Notes: generated by a model from the letters alone, not told the origin. 64,000 nucleotides of DNA from Siphonodentalium dalli (GCA_032622095.1 CP136065.1:64525094-64589093), one strand, 5' to 3'. Positions 13,058 to 24,735 are shown, numbered from the stretch's first letter. Translations and numbers: made by a program.

Positions 13058-13065
13058 ATAGGGGC

Positions 13066-13174
13066 CCATAGGTCTGAATCGCCCGGATGTAAAAACTATT
13101 TTTTCATGTTGATGGGGTATAGAAATTACTGACGTCACAAATATACTTGCGTCGCTTATGTTACCGTAAAACAA
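13066..13174. other. Short unassigned sequence between hAT element and X repeat
   Basis: Non-coding. It leads into the reverse-oriented X repeat, which begins near the AACCCCAAAGCTGTGGCGG block. Confidence 0.3.
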
Positions 13175-13916
13175 CCCTTTGGGTTGTGATTAACCCCAAA
13201 GCTGTGGCGGTTTTTCGTCCAATGTACGGAAGCTTCATGAATCGTGACATGTACCGAAGCTTCGTGGCGTGTCACGGTGTCAGAACTCCAAGAATAAACC
13301 ACCATCGGGACAACATATGTTATCAAACGTTGAATGGTCACCAGAAACCTCGATATTAATCATTTCACACCATTATTAGCATCGGATTATATATTAATTT
13401 AACCCATCGTGTAATACATGTATGTCAAAATTACACACTTTGTTACACCCAACCTTATATAACTACTTCCTCCCTAACACAGCTAGGCTACATATGAGAA
13501 GTTTATCTATGTTTATTAATGAGAGTAGGCCTATACGGTTCTGTCGAAACTGTGATCATTCAACGTTTGATACTATTTGATGTCCCGATGGTGCATGGTG
13601 TATATTTTCTGGGAGCTCTGACACGTCACGAAGCTTCGGTACATTGGATGAAAAACCGCCACATATTTAGGATTAAGGATGCAATGGTCACATTTTTCAC
13701 CCGATTTCGACAGGACTGTATAGGCCTACTCTCATTAAGTAGACATAGATAAACTTCTTATTTGGTGATCATTCAACGTTTGATACCATTTGGTGTCTCG
13801 ATTGTGGTATATTCTTGGAGCTCTGACACGTCACGAAGCTTCGGTACATGTCACGAAGCTTCGGTACATTAGATGAAAAACCGCCACAGATTTGGGGTTA
13901 ATTATGCAAGGTCACA
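13175..13916. repeat. X repeat: one reverse and two forward units, the last cut by LINE A
   Basis: The reverse unit (about 13175-13545) runs from AACCCCAAAGCTGTGGCGG to the ATCATTCAACGTTTGATA block. Forward units follow from about 13546 and 13772. The forward order is CATTCAACGTTTGATACC, GATGTCCCGATGGTG, CACGTCACGAAGCTTCGGTA, CATTGGATGAAAAACCGCCA, then GCAAGGTCACA. The unit carries the palindrome CGAAGCTTCG, often twice. A middle segment of about 140 bases is missing from the shorter forward unit. No protein is visible. The last forward unit stops at AAGGTCACA (13908-13916), the target duplication of LINE A, and continues at 17862. Confidence 0.75.
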
Positions 13917-16900
13917 CCCAGGGGAAAACGCTTTGACCAGAATATGTCTGAAACTATCAGCATTTACCTTTTCTTACGTTCAAGAAAATTGCCAGAGATT
14001 CAAATTGTAAGTCTGTTATTTTTGATATCATGTACTTGTCCACATTTAATACAAACAGTTTTGAAAATCATCCGCGAAAATAAGGCCCCTTGGCAAGTTA
14101 GTACATATCGACATGTTATAATACACATACACAAGGCAAAATTATTATGTTACTTAACCGCATCTTCCATTATATTCTTATTACTAATGTTAAGCGGCAA
14201 TATCGAACAGAACCCGGGTTCTGCCAACAAAGATGCGATGCAAAGACACTGTTCCATGTTACTTCTGAACACACAGAGCATCAACAATAAAATGACAATA
14301 CTAAATGCTGAGTCTGCTAATTTCGATATTTGCTTTTTCACTGAAACATGGCTTAAAAATTCAGTGGAAAATTCCGAAGTTTTACTTCACGGTTTTCATG
14401 ACCCAATTAGAAATGACAGGAATACCAAAACATCCGGTGGTGGTGTGAGTATTTATATTCGCGACTGTATTCCTTATAAATTCCGTAATGATCTGATAGT
14501 TCCAGGCCTTGAGTCCGTATGGGTCGAAATCAAAGTGTGTAGTAAACGTATTATTCTTGGCTGCTTCTACAGACCCCCTCAATCACCAGTTTCGCATTGG
14601 GATACTATTGAACTCAACATTAAAAACGCAATCGATGACGTGAACTTGGTAATCGTAGCTGGCGACTTCAATGAAAATTATGTCGAAGATACCAATGGTA
14701 AGATTAATAGTATATGTACGCACTGTGGCATCAATCAGCTTGTGCATTCGCCGACTCATTTCACGGAAACATCTTCGTCGACACTCGATCTGTTCTTCAC
14801 AAACTGTGACGATTATGTATGTTACGCAGATGTAATAAGTCATTTTTTGATGATCGTATCCGATACCATGCCCCAGTTAAACTCGACATTGATTTAACTT
14901 TACCAACTCAGTTATCTACTAAACGACTTATATGGAACTACGATAGAGCCGACTACGAAGGCATTAACAACATGTTATCTAATTGGGATTTTAAAAGTGT
15001 TAGCCATAATCTTCATGTATCTAAGATTAACAACGAACTGACAGAAATGTTACAAAATGCTTGTCTGAAATTTATTCCAAATAAAACAGTCTGCATAAGA
15101 AAAGACTGTCCTCCTTGGTTGACGTGTGGGGTAAGAAAACTAATGCGCCAACGCAATAGACTACATAGAATCGCCAAATTAAAAAATTCTTCACCTTCCT
15201 GGGCAAAATTTCGTATTGTTCGAAATCAATGTGTGAGTGCTGTCAGAAAAGCAAAAGTCGATTATGACAGTAAAATTGACCACATTTTGAGTTATAAAAA
15301 CACTGATTCATCGACATGGTGGAAGAATCTGCAGAAAGTAATTTCCCCCACCACAAAAGCAATACCCCCTCTTTTAAGCAACGACTGTTATCTAGTTTCC
15401 CCTTCTGAAACGGCACATGCGTTGAATGATTATTTTTGTGAAATATCTAAAGTTGATGATAATTTATGCAATACTCACTTGAGCTCTACCATTCAATATA
15501 CAGAAACTGCTCCCGAACTAGCGGACATAAAAATCACATCAGTCGACGTTTTTAACGCTCTTAAAAAGTTAAAAGTTTCCAAAGCCTGTGGACCTAATAA
15601 TATTAGCCCACGTATGCTAAAACAGTGTGCCTCGTCTCTTTCTGAACCACTTTCCCATTTCTTCAATATTTTCACAAACAAGAGTTACTATCCGCATGAA
15701 TGGAAAAAATCCAATGTGACTCCTATTTTTTAAAATGGTGACCCAAGCATAATAACGAACTACCGCCCCATTTCTCTTCTGAGCTGTATATCCAAAACTT
15801 ATGAGAAGTGCATTTACAAATATTTTTGGACATACCTAGACGAAAATAAGTTACTTTCTGTTTACCAATCTGGATTCAAAAAAGGTGACTCTACAGTATA
15901 CCAGCTTACTGACATATATGACTATATTAGCAGATCTCTGGACGAAGGTAAAGAAATTCGATGTATTTTTTGTGATATAAGCAAAGCCTTTGACAAGGTT
16001 TGGCACAAAGGTCTCCTGTTTAAGCTGAAGAAACTTGGAATAGAGGGTACGGTATATGAACTAATTTCATCTTATCTTGAATGTCGTCAACAGAGAGTTA
16101 TAGTTGATAATGCTAGTTCTGAGTGGCAAAATGTTTCCGCAGGTGTGCCTCAAGGCTTAATATTAGGCCCACTGTTATTCCTGATTTACATTAAGGACAT
16201 AACCGAAAACATCACGTGCAACATACGTCTATTTGCTGATGATACATCAATATATTTATGTGTCGAGAACCCTGTTTTAGCAGCTGAAATAATTAATAGA
16301 GACATTGCCAATATTGTCGATTGGTAAAAAAAATGGCTTGTAAAATTTAATCCCCTCAAAACTGAAGCTTTAATGATATCAAAGAAATCTACAAATATAG
16401 TTCACCCTCCCCTGATCATGGCTGATTCTCACGTAACTGAAGTAGAAAATCACAAACATCTTGGTCTCACTTTTTACAACATCGGTTCATGGGAAACTCA
16501 CATAAGTAACATAACCGATAGGGCATGGAAAAAGGTAAATATGATTAGGAAGCACAAATTCAGACTGAGCAGAAAGACCCTTGAAAATATATCTTGCTTT
16601 TGTTAGACCCACTCTTGAATATGCATCACCAGTATGGGATAACATACCAAAATATATGAGCGATTATATCGAAGATATTCAGGATGAAATGGCACGAATT
16701 GTCACTGGGGCCACGAGAAGTACCAGCGATCGCAACTTACTATTATAAACCGGCTGGGAAACAATTGCCTCACGTAGAACAAAACAGAAAATGATACAAT
16801 TTTTCAAAATGACTAGTAACCAAGCTCTGTCTTATCTATCAAACATGATTCCTCCCGATTCCACTTCATCTGGTTACAATTTTAGGCATGTTAGTATCCA

Positions 16901-17861
16901 CCCGCCTAGCAGCAACAGAGACATTTACATGCATACTTTTCTGCATTCGGCTACACGAGCATGGAATAGTTTATCGAATTCAATAAAATCGTCAAACACA
17001 CTCGAAGAATTTAAGCGTAAACTAAACATTGACCGTGCGTAAATTGCAAATTTTTATCTTCAGTGTTATTCCAGGAAAGCCCAAATCTATCATACTCGTA
17101 TCAGATTAGGTTGCAGCAACCTGAACCGTGACCTTGTTATTAATCACTTGAAAGAATCACCACTGTGTCAATGCGGTAGTTTTGAAACTGAATCAGCTCA
17201 CCATTTCTTCTTTCAATGTCCCCTTTACGCCAGAATTAGATCAGAATTCTAAGTAACTTACCAGTAAGTATGATAACAACCGATGTTCTATTGTTCGGAT
17301 CTCTCGAACTTCCAAACAAATTAAATTCCGAAATATTCTTGGCGGTTCAGAAGTTTATTTCAGATAGTGGCCGTTTCTCATAATCACTTAAGGTGACGCG
17401 GCTAGATTTCCATTCCATTTGCATGAACCGCTTTTTCTCCTCCGTGGTCGTGACGCATTCTGCAAGTGATTTCCCCACTGAACGGATGTTTTTTGAGTTA
17501 TTTTGTATCGAATGTATGTTGTGTCAAACCTCTCTCTCTCTCTCTTTTTCTCTTTCACACTATCCCCTCTCTCTCTCTCTCATTCTCTTTCATTCCCTTT
17601 CTCACCCTTAACTTCCGTATTACAATGTAATACCGTATCTCAATCTTAAATAATATTCCAATCAATCAAATCTATATATCCCGTCTGCTTTACCCCAAGT
17701 GATATTTTTGTCACTTGAGGTAACATTTATTCCACGAGGAGAGGACTTTAAAAAAGAATTTTGCTTGTTGTCCAATCCTCTTCATAAATCTATATATTTC
17801 TATATGTATATTATGTTTATGTCATAAGTTTGATTTTTTTTAAATAAATATTGTTTACACC
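13917..17861 (+). mobile_element. LINE A: 5'-truncated CR1/L2-type non-LTR retrotransposon
   Basis: The element starts CCCAGGGGAAAACG, 27 bases before the ORF2 ATG, and ends AAATATTGTTTACACC without a poly(A) tail. It is bounded by a perfect 9-base duplication AAGGTCACA (13908-13916 and 17862-17870) inside the X repeat. It contains endonuclease, RT and a C-terminal cysteine/histidine motif. The 3' UTR (about 17385-17861) holds a (CT)n microsatellite near 17529-17585. The same 3' end occurs in LINE B, so it is the true terminus of the family. ORF1 is absent, consistent with 5' truncation. Confidence 0.9.
13944..17384 (+). pseudogene. LINE A ORF2: endonuclease-reverse transcriptase, broken
   Basis: The N-terminus is about 80 residues with a hydrophobic stretch leading to LSGNIEQNPGS, a mutated 2A motif (14199-14222). 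Next is an APE-type endonuclease, with LLLNTQSINNK, FFTETWL, LGCFYRPP, IVAGDFN and a final STLDLFFTN. A frameshift near 14850 moves into the frame from 14819. The RT follows with NYRPISLL, DISKAFDKVW, VPQGLILGPLLF and LFADDTSIY. A TAA at 15731-15733 (N/K region) and a TAA at 16325-16327 (tca to taa compared with LINE B) stop it, and further frameshifts lie near 16595 and 17250. The C-terminus has the zinc-like CQCGSFETESAHHFFFQC. Apart from these lesions it is nearly identical to LINE B. Confidence 0.9.
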
Positions 17862-18152
17862 AAGGTCACATTTTCGCCCGATTTTGACAGAACTGTATAC
17901 TCTCATTAAGTAGACATCGATAAACTTCTTAAGCAGTTATATTGGGGTGGGTGTAATATAGTGTGTCATTTTGACATATTTCTCGATGGGTTAATATATA
18001 ATTCGATGCTAATTATGGTCTGAAATGACTAATATCGAGGTTTCTGGTGACCATTCAACGATTGATACCATTTGATGTCCCGATGGTGGTATATTCTTAG
18101 AGTTCAGACACGTCACGAAGCTTCGGTGCATGTCACGAAGTTTCGGTACATT
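17862..18152. repeat. X repeat, forward unit between LINE A and LINE B
   Basis: It continues the X unit interrupted at 13916, running from AAGGTCACATTTTCGCCC to ACGAAGTTTCGGTACATT. It includes the ~140-base segment with GGGGTGGGTGTAATATAGTG and TCTCGATGGGTTAATATATA. It ends in GTACATT (18146-18152), the target duplication of LINE B. LINE A and LINE B lie tail to tail around it. Confidence 0.8.
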
Positions 18153-18633
18153 GGTGTAAACAATATTTATTTCAAAAAATCAAACATATGACATAAACAT
18201 AATATACATGTAGAAATATATAGATTTATGAAGAGGATTGGACAACAAGCAAAAGCTTTTTTAAAGTCCTCTCCTCATGGAATAAATGTTACCTCAAGTG
18301 ACAAAAATATCACTTGGGGTAAAGCAGACGGGATATATAGATTTGATTGATTGGAATATTATTTAGGATTGATATACGGTATTACATTGAAATACGGAAG
18401 TTAAGGGTGAGAAAGGGAATGAAAGAGAATGAGAGAGAGGGGAGAGAGAGAGAGAGATAGAGAGAGGGAGAGAGAGAGAGAGGGAGGTTTGACACAACAT
18501 ACATTCGATACAAAATAACACCAACAAAATCCGTTCAGTGGGGAAATCACTTGCACGAATGCGTCACGACCACGGAGGAGAAAAAGCGTTTCATGCAAAT
18601 GGAATGGAAGTCTAGACGCGTCACCTTAAGTGA

Positions 18634-18923
18634 TTATGAGAAACGGCCACTATCTGAAATAAACTTCTGAACCGCCAAGAATATTTCGTAATTTAATTTG
18701 TTTGGAAGTTCGAGAGATCCGTACAATAGAACATCGGTTGTTATCATACTTATTGGTAAGTTACTTAGAAGTTCTGATCTAATTCTGGCGTAAAGGGGGC
18801 ATTGAAAGAAGAAATGGTGAGCTGATTCAGTTTCAAAACTACCGCATTGACACAGTGATGATTCTTTCAAGTGATTAATAACAAGGTCACGGTTCAGGTT
18901 GCTGCAACCTAATCTGATAAGAG
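18634..18923 (-). pseudogene. LINE B ORF2, C-terminal end (3' side of the Gypsy insertion)
   Basis: This frame encodes the last part of ORF2, with the cysteine/histidine motif CQCGSFETESAHHFFFQC and a final VQKFISDSGRFS before the stop. The codons upstream of the ATG at 18870 stay open to the Gypsy boundary. The equivalent region of LINE A is at about 17100-17384. The rest of the protein lies beyond the Gypsy element, starting at 30928. The motif is found near the C-terminus of many APE-type LINE ORF2 proteins and is thought to bind nucleic acid. Confidence 0.88.
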
Positions 18924-19371
18924 TGTTGTACGGCTGGATTTAACGTAGATATAGTAACTCCAACAACAAATTAAAGGGTTAATAAAGTGTATTTAAAATA
19001 AAGGCATCAACATAATCATATCACAGCAGTATTAAAAACCATTAAAGATACTCCATAAAATGAAATCTGCATTTCAATATATATATCTAGAATTGGTAAT
19101 CCAAAACAATACGTCCGACCATTTCAAATATTAATTACCGAGTGCCCCCCAGACCGCGCTAATTTTCCCTCCAGTAACAGGTGAGTGCTAATCAGTGTGC
19201 AGGTGACACAATCATTCATGCTCGCTCTCACGCGCACACACACTGACACACATCTCAGTTAACCCACAAAAGTCTGAAATAACAAAGCAGTGTGCGCGCA
19301 AATATCATGATACATAAAAGAATATATACAACCGCGGTGTACTAAAACATATAAAAACGGCACCTATAACA
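18924..19371 (-). repeat. 3' LTR of the Gypsy element, short form
   Basis: It is 448 bases long. On the + strand it runs from TGTTGTACGGCTGGATTTAA to GGCACCTATAACA; on the element strand it begins TGTTATAGGTGCC and ends in CCGTACAACA. Compared with the other LTR it lacks about 670 bases after GGGTTAATAAA. The join reads TTAATAAAGTG, with ATAAA present at both borders of the extra segment in the other LTR. Confidence 0.9.
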
Positions 19372-19385
19372 TTCACCCCCTCCAG
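19372..19385 (-). promoter_or_regulatory. Polypurine tract of the Gypsy element
   Basis: On the element strand the sequence GGAGGGGGTGAA lies immediately upstream of the 3' LTR start TGTTATAGG. This is the expected position and composition for the plus-strand primer used in reverse transcription. Confidence 0.8.
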
Positions 19386-20963
19386 GTGAAGAATGGCTCC
19401 TGACATTCACTGAAAGAAAAGAACAAGTTAGGTAGGCATTTCCCTTGAGAATATCACCATCTTACAATAGTAAATGCTGAAATAAACTGCAAGTCAAAAT
19501 CTGCAACAGGTAGCTGCAAAGGTGGCAGCATGTATACTAGTACAGGTTATTGCTGAAACTGTACAACCTGATATCCAATGTAAAACACATCACTGATGCC
19601 GGGTATCAGATCTGAAATATATAATAATTACAGCTGGTAACATGTAGAGGAATCTGTAGTACAATTTAACATGAGAGGCTGAAATAAAACCTACAAGTCA
19701 TGTCTGCAATAGGTTCAGTCTCTGCAAAGTTAATATGCTCAAATTAAATTGATTTATCACTAAATCAAATATCTGACATGAAATACTAATGAAGGAATGT
19801 AGTTATATAATAGTGGAATAGTATATACAATACTATCTCCAAAGTTGAACCTGGAAAGGAAAATTTCTTACATAGCTGGAACATCAGTCAGTTTTTACAC
19901 GGCACTGGGTCTTCAGCTGAAATAATCTTACTTGGCCTTTGACCGGAATGAGACAGTATGTATAACAAGTCATTACATAATAATAAATACACAATAATAT
20001 TAAAATATGAGAAAGCAGCACAATACTATCCCATGAGATACCTGGATTTACAAAGGACATTTCTCATGAACTGGTACCTCAGTAGGTTTTGACCATTACT
20101 GGATCTTCAGCTGAAATTCCTACCAGACCCTCTTTCATACAGATAAGCATGTGTTTTAGAATCTCAAAATAGATTAATAAAATGAATAGCAATGCAGAAA
20201 TGATCACACAAGTGATCACACGGTTGATGTTAGACAAATACAATTGTATCTGCAACTTCAGGACAGACCCAGGATCCAAGTCGATCTGGGGCCTTCTTGT
20301 GCCTAACTGGTCTTTGATGTCTATACTGAAATTGATCATTTATGGTAGCAATACACGATTTCCAGCAATTTTGCCAACCTGGGAGGGGTTACTGTACTTC
20401 AAATCAATGCTAAGCCATTATCGTTGGCATATATCCAATCGAGCATGTTTTAATTTCGACAGAAATTTTAGGTGTAATCATATAAATGTACTTTTGGTTC
20501 TTCGTACAGTTTGTCATTGAGGTATGCCCCTTGGTTAGCACACACGAACCGTTCAATTTTACCCATTTTTTTTACTCAAATTGGCCATTTTCAACCCCAA
20601 AACAGACCATGATAGAGCGAATGTCAGTAAATAAGATTCTTCCACCTGATAGAGCTATGCTAGAACTGAGAAATATTTGAAATAGAAAAAAAGTTATCGT
20701 ATCAATTTGAAAAAAAAGTCTTGCGAGCCCAGATGACAGAATTCAGGGGAGAGAAATCGGGCTATTTTCCTGTAATCAATAACACAGAGTTGGCCTTCAC
20801 TGAATACGAAAACCCTGTTGCGTATCCAAATTTTGCACTTTTTTTGAGAACTTTCCCAGTTTTGTAAAATAAATAAACCTTCAAACCAGTAATGACACAG
20901 TTAACACAGGCTACACTGGCCGTTATGCCCCCCAGATACTTATATTTCTATTTTTCAGACGAC
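19386..20963 (-). other. Post-pol region of the Gypsy element with a membrane-segment ORF
   Basis: About 1.6 kb lies between the pol stop and the purine tract. The only notable frame is 20079-20339 (86 codons, - strand). It has a strong hydrophobic segment (VITCVIISALLFILLIYF) near the middle to C-terminal half and a short charged tail. An env-like or accessory ORF can occupy this position in Gypsy elements, but no signal peptide, cleavage site or recognisable domain is visible and upstream frames are closed. Treat it as an unassigned remnant. Confidence 0.35.
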
Positions 20964-23939
20964 CTACAACCCGTGAAATCGTGTACTGCTACCTATAGGG
21001 GTTGAAGCTGAAGTTCCATTTGTAATGTTGTTAAGTGTGGACTGAGATGCTGGACTACTTTCAAAGTTAACTGGAATATGAGAACTTACATTATAAGGGT
21101 GTGTTTCAGAAGTATTACTATTTCTGTGACCTGAAATGTAAGAACGAGAATCCATAGGTGACATGTAAGTAGAAGAGTGAATAGGAGAAGACCTCTGAGA
21201 AATCTCAGGGATTCCAGAAGGAACAGATTGATGAGGATCCTTATGTATATGAGATTTGGATCTTAAAATAAGACCATTATCTGAATCACTATCTTCACTG
21301 CTGGAGCTTACTTCTACATCCTTCTGAACTTTCTTCTTTTTCATCTGTCTAGCTTCTTTAGTCTCTTCAACCACATTGGAAGAAATATAATTAAATGGCA
21401 ACAGCATATTTCTGTGCAGCATTCGGGACACACCCCTTCCAGATTCTTGTAAAACCGTATACACAGGAACATCTTCATTTGGAATGTTAATGATCTTGTA
21501 TGGTTCTGCTTCCCATCTATCTGCTAACTTGTGTTTTCCTTTGATACCAACTTTCCTGACCAACACCCTGTCTCCAACTTCAAGCTTTGCATCTTTGGAA
21601 CGAATCCTTCCATCATACTTCTCCTTCACATTCTCATTCCGCTTTTCCACTCTGTCGAAGGCTACATTATAAGCAAATTCCATTCTCTTTAACTTCTTGA
21701 CATAACTATCATGATTTCCAGCAACCTCTTCTTTATCCAATCCAAAAACAGCATCAATAGATAATCTTGGATGCCATCCGAACATGAGAAAGTGAGGTGA
21801 ATATCCTGTTGCTTCACTTTTTGTAGCATTATAAGCCTGTACAAGAGGTCCAACATAGCTCTTCCAATCAGCTTTTTGTTCTTCCTCCATTGTACCAAGC
21901 ATCTTGATGAGGGTCTGGTTAAAACGCTCTGCTAATCCATTTCCCATTGGATGATAAGGGGTGGTTCTACTCTTCTTCATTCCCGCAAGTTTGCATAACT
22001 CCTTGATAACTTTGCTCTCAAAGTTTCTTCCTTGGTCACTGTGTAGACGTTCTGGGAAACTGTAGAAGCACACAAACTTATCATATAGGGCCTTTGCAGT
22101 GGTGGATGCTGTCTGGTTTTTACATGGAATAGCCTGTGCATAGCGGGTAAAATGGTCAGTAATAACTAACACATTTTCAATCCCACCTTTTGACATCTCA
22201 AGACTGAGAAAATCAATACAGACTAATTCCATGGGTCTTGAAGTCTGTATTGGGACTAATTTTCCAGCTGCTTTCACTGGCTTCTTCCGGCGAATACATC
22301 TGCCACAGTTCTCTACTCTCGCTTCAGCATCACGAAACATACCTGGCCAGTAGAATCTTTGCTTGGCAAGCCACACTGTCTTATCTTTGCCCTGGTGACC
22401 AACATCATCATGAACACCTTGCAATGCTCGATCACGAAAACCATCAGGAACAATGAGCTGCATAACTGGCTCTTCATCATTATGTGATCTTCGGTAGAGA
22501 ATACTGTGTTTAATACACAGACTGTTCCATTCTCTAAGATATGTCCGTACAAGGGATGATTCATTCTTCATCTGTTTATCATCAGGCCGTTTACCAAGTT
22601 TCACAAAGTGAATAACTCTGGAAATAACAGAGTCCTGGTTCTGCTCACATTCCCAGTCAACGGAATCATGCGCATGATTCAACTCCTCCCCGGCCGAAGG
22701 AAGAGCAGGACCAACAGCAACACTTTCCGCTAAAGGGAAGTTCACAGTTGCCGCCTGGCAAACGGCTTTAATGACATCTGTATATAATATGGGCTTCCTG
22801 GAGAGTCCATCAGCATCACCGTTGAGTCTTCCAGCTCTATATTCAATCTGAAAATTGTAATTGGCAAGATTGGCAACCCAACGATGACCAGTGGCATCCA
22901 ACTTGGCAGTCGTTAGAACATATGCCAGAGGATTGTTATCTGTAACGACCTTGAAAGTATTTCCATACATGTAGTCATGGAATTTGTCTGTGACAGCCCA
23001 TTTCAGACACAGGAACTCCAATTTATGGGCTGGATAATTCTTCTCGCTGGGCTTTAAACCACGGCTTGCATATGCGATAATGTGCTCCACACCATCCTGT
23101 AGCTGGTATAACACATATCCCAATCCGTAACCACTGCTATATGTATGAACTATAAATGGCAAATTGTAGTCAGCATATGCCAGGATTGGAGGCTGGGTTA
23201 ATTTCTGTTTGATTTCGTCAAATGCTCTCTGGTGAATATCTGTCCAAACCCATGGTGCCGGGAATTTTTTCTTTGTCTTCATCTTGGCCTCAGTGCAATG
23301 TCCCTCCAAAAGTTGGTTTAGCGGCTGTACAATGCTGGCATACCCCTTGACGAAGCGACGGTAGTATCCACAAAATCCAAGCCATTGTCTCATCTGCTTA
23401 ACATTACAGGGAACTGGCCAATCCTCCAATGCAGAAGTCTTATCTGGGTCCGTGGCTACACCGTTGGCACAGATGACGTGTCCAAGATATGTCACTGATG
23501 TGCGGAATAGTTCGCACTTATTTGGCTTCAGCTTCAAATTATGCTGTGAAAGACGAGAAAATACTGCGTCCAGACGTTCTACGTGCGATGAAAATTCCTG
23601 GCTGAAAACCAAAACGTCGTCCAAGAAGATAAGACACTCCTTTAAATGCATATCGCCCATGCATTTCTCCACCAGGCGTTGAAAAGTTGCTGGCCCATTT
23701 ACCATTCCCTGACCGAGTCGCTCACATTGGTAAAACCCAAGTTTTCCAACAGAAAATGCGGTCTTGTATTTGTCTTCTTCTCTGATGGGACACTGCCAAA
23801 AACCATTGCGTAAATCTAGTTTACTGTAATATCTGGAGCCATGGAGCGATTCTATGATGTCGTCAAACCTTGGTAGCATGTAGGCATCTTTGACAGTCTT
23901 TGAATTTAACTGTCCGAACGAACACAACGTTGGATGCAT
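20964..23939 (-). CDS. Gypsy pol: reverse transcriptase, RNase H, integrase
   Basis: A 991-codon open frame. RT comes first, with KLDLRNGFWQCPI, GQGMVNGPATFQ and the catalytic FLDD at residues 105-108. RNase H lies at roughly 260-385, but its first catalytic Asp is replaced: HTYSSGYGLG instead of the usual TDAS-type motif, a single GAT to TAT change. The other RNase H blocks (AHKLEFLCLKWAV, VVTDNNPLAYV) are intact. Integrase has the HHCC zinc binding site (VGHQGK then CGRCIRR), then D, D, E in CIDFLSLE, HSDQGRNFE and GNGLAERFN. A C-terminal region KLADRWEAEPYKI resembles the end of Gypsy integrases, followed by a Ser-rich tail. No chromodomain is visible. The first RT block is deleted (see 23863-24735). 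The frame is long but the enzyme set is compromised. Confidence 0.93.
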   Translation of the reverse strand: MHPTLCSFGQLNSKTVKDAYMLPRFDDIIESLHGSRYYSKLDLRNGFWQCPIREEDKYKTAFSVGKLGFYQCERLGQGMVNGPATFQRLVEKCMGDMHLKECLIFLDDVLVFSQEFSSHVERLDAVFSRLSQHNLKLKPNKCELFRTSVTYLGHVICANGVATDPDKTSALEDWPVPCNVKQMRQWLGFCGYYRRFVKGYASIVQPLNQLLEGHCTEAKMKTKKKFPAPWVWTDIHQRAFDEIKQKLTQPPILAYADYNLPFIVHTYSSGYGLGYVLYQLQDGVEHIIAYASRGLKPSEKNYPAHKLEFLCLKWAVTDKFHDYMYGNTFKVVTDNNPLAYVLTTAKLDATGHRWVANLANYNFQIEYRAGRLNGDADGLSRKPILYTDVIKAVCQAATVNFPLAESVAVGPALPSAGEELNHAHDSVDWECEQNQDSVISRVIHFVKLGKRPDDKQMKNESSLVRTYLREWNSLCIKHSILYRRSHNDEEPVMQLIVPDGFRDRALQGVHDDVGHQGKDKTVWLAKQRFYWPGMFRDAEARVENCGRCIRRKKPVKAAGKLVPIQTSRPMELVCIDFLSLEMSKGGIENVLVITDHFTRYAQAIPCKNQTASTTAKALYDKFVCFYSFPERLHSDQGRNFESKVIKELCKLAGMKKSRTTPYHPMGNGLAERFNQTLIKMLGTMEEEQKADWKSYVGPLVQAYNATKSEATGYSPHFLMFGWHPRLSIDAVFGLDKEEVAGNHDSYVKKLKRMEFAYNVAFDRVEKRNENVKEKYDGRIRSKDAKLEVGDRVLVRKVGIKGKHKLADRWEAEPYKIINIPNEDVPVYTVLQESGRGVSRMLHRNMLLPFNYISSNVVEETKEARQMKKKKVQKDVEVSSSSEDSDSDNGLILRSKSHIHKDPHQSVPSGIPEISQRSSPIHSSTYMSPMDSRSYISGHRNSNTSETHPYNVSSHIPVNFESSPASQSTLNNITNGTSASTPIGSSTRFHGL

Positions 23940-24735
23940 AAGGACTGTCAGATTCTTTAATCACTCCAGCTTCTAACATCTCCTTAATATGCTGTCTGAC
24001 TTCTTCATAAAGAGCAGGAGGTATCTTCCGATATGGCTGTTTAAATGGAACATCATCGGTGAGTTTGATTTGATGCGTCACTAGGTCAGTAACACCTAAA
24101 TCCAGAGGACCAGTAGAAAATACATGGCTCCATTTGTATAGCAGAGCATCAACTTCATCTTTCTCTTCTGCTGATAAATTGTCATCGACGTTAACACCAA
24201 GGTCCCTCGGAGAAGGTCGGACATCAGCAACAAGAGTTGGTGAGCCCAAAGAATCAACCACCTTTACTTCTTGTATTTGGGCAATAGTTGAGTGTGGAGA
24301 TATCACAAGTGTCTTCGCTGTTATATTGCAAAGTTGAACAGGAATACGATTACTGTTTGCCTTGGAATTTGATTTCATCACTCGTGGACAAACAGTGAAC
24401 TTGTCATCATCACTGAAACTTTCTGTCACAAAAGCTGCGTCAAGACCACTATCATGTCTGTCAACGCATTGCACTATCATTGTCTGGTATGGCTCAATCT
24501 CCAAGGCAATCTTGTTGGTGGACTTGACTGGAATGGCTGCACATGTGAGGCTGTCAATAGGTATCTTCCATTCTTTTGGAATATCAGAAGAAGATATTTC
24601 AGCCAAGTCCTTGCACATACGAATTATATTTGTGCCGATAATGATAGGACATCTTGTGTTGTACTCTGTATCTGAAACAATTAGAGCTGGAATAGAAAGA
24701 GGACATTCACACAAAATTGAATGTGTATCACACAT
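23863..24735 (-). pseudogene. Gypsy pol segment between protease and RT, frameshifted
   Basis: This frame encodes the second part of the protease-RT linker, with RCPIIIGTNIIRM after the protease fold, and the start of RT, including PYRKIPPALYEEVRQHIKEM and SPYASNVVFVR. The block expected next in Gypsy RTs, a charged KKDG followed by an R-C-D-R run, is absent. Sequence jumps out of frame straight to QLNSKT, which opens the 23939 frame. A deletion of about 35 bases near 23905 explains both the missing motif and the frame change. Upstream it is joined to the protease frame by another shift near 24730. Confidence 0.85.
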
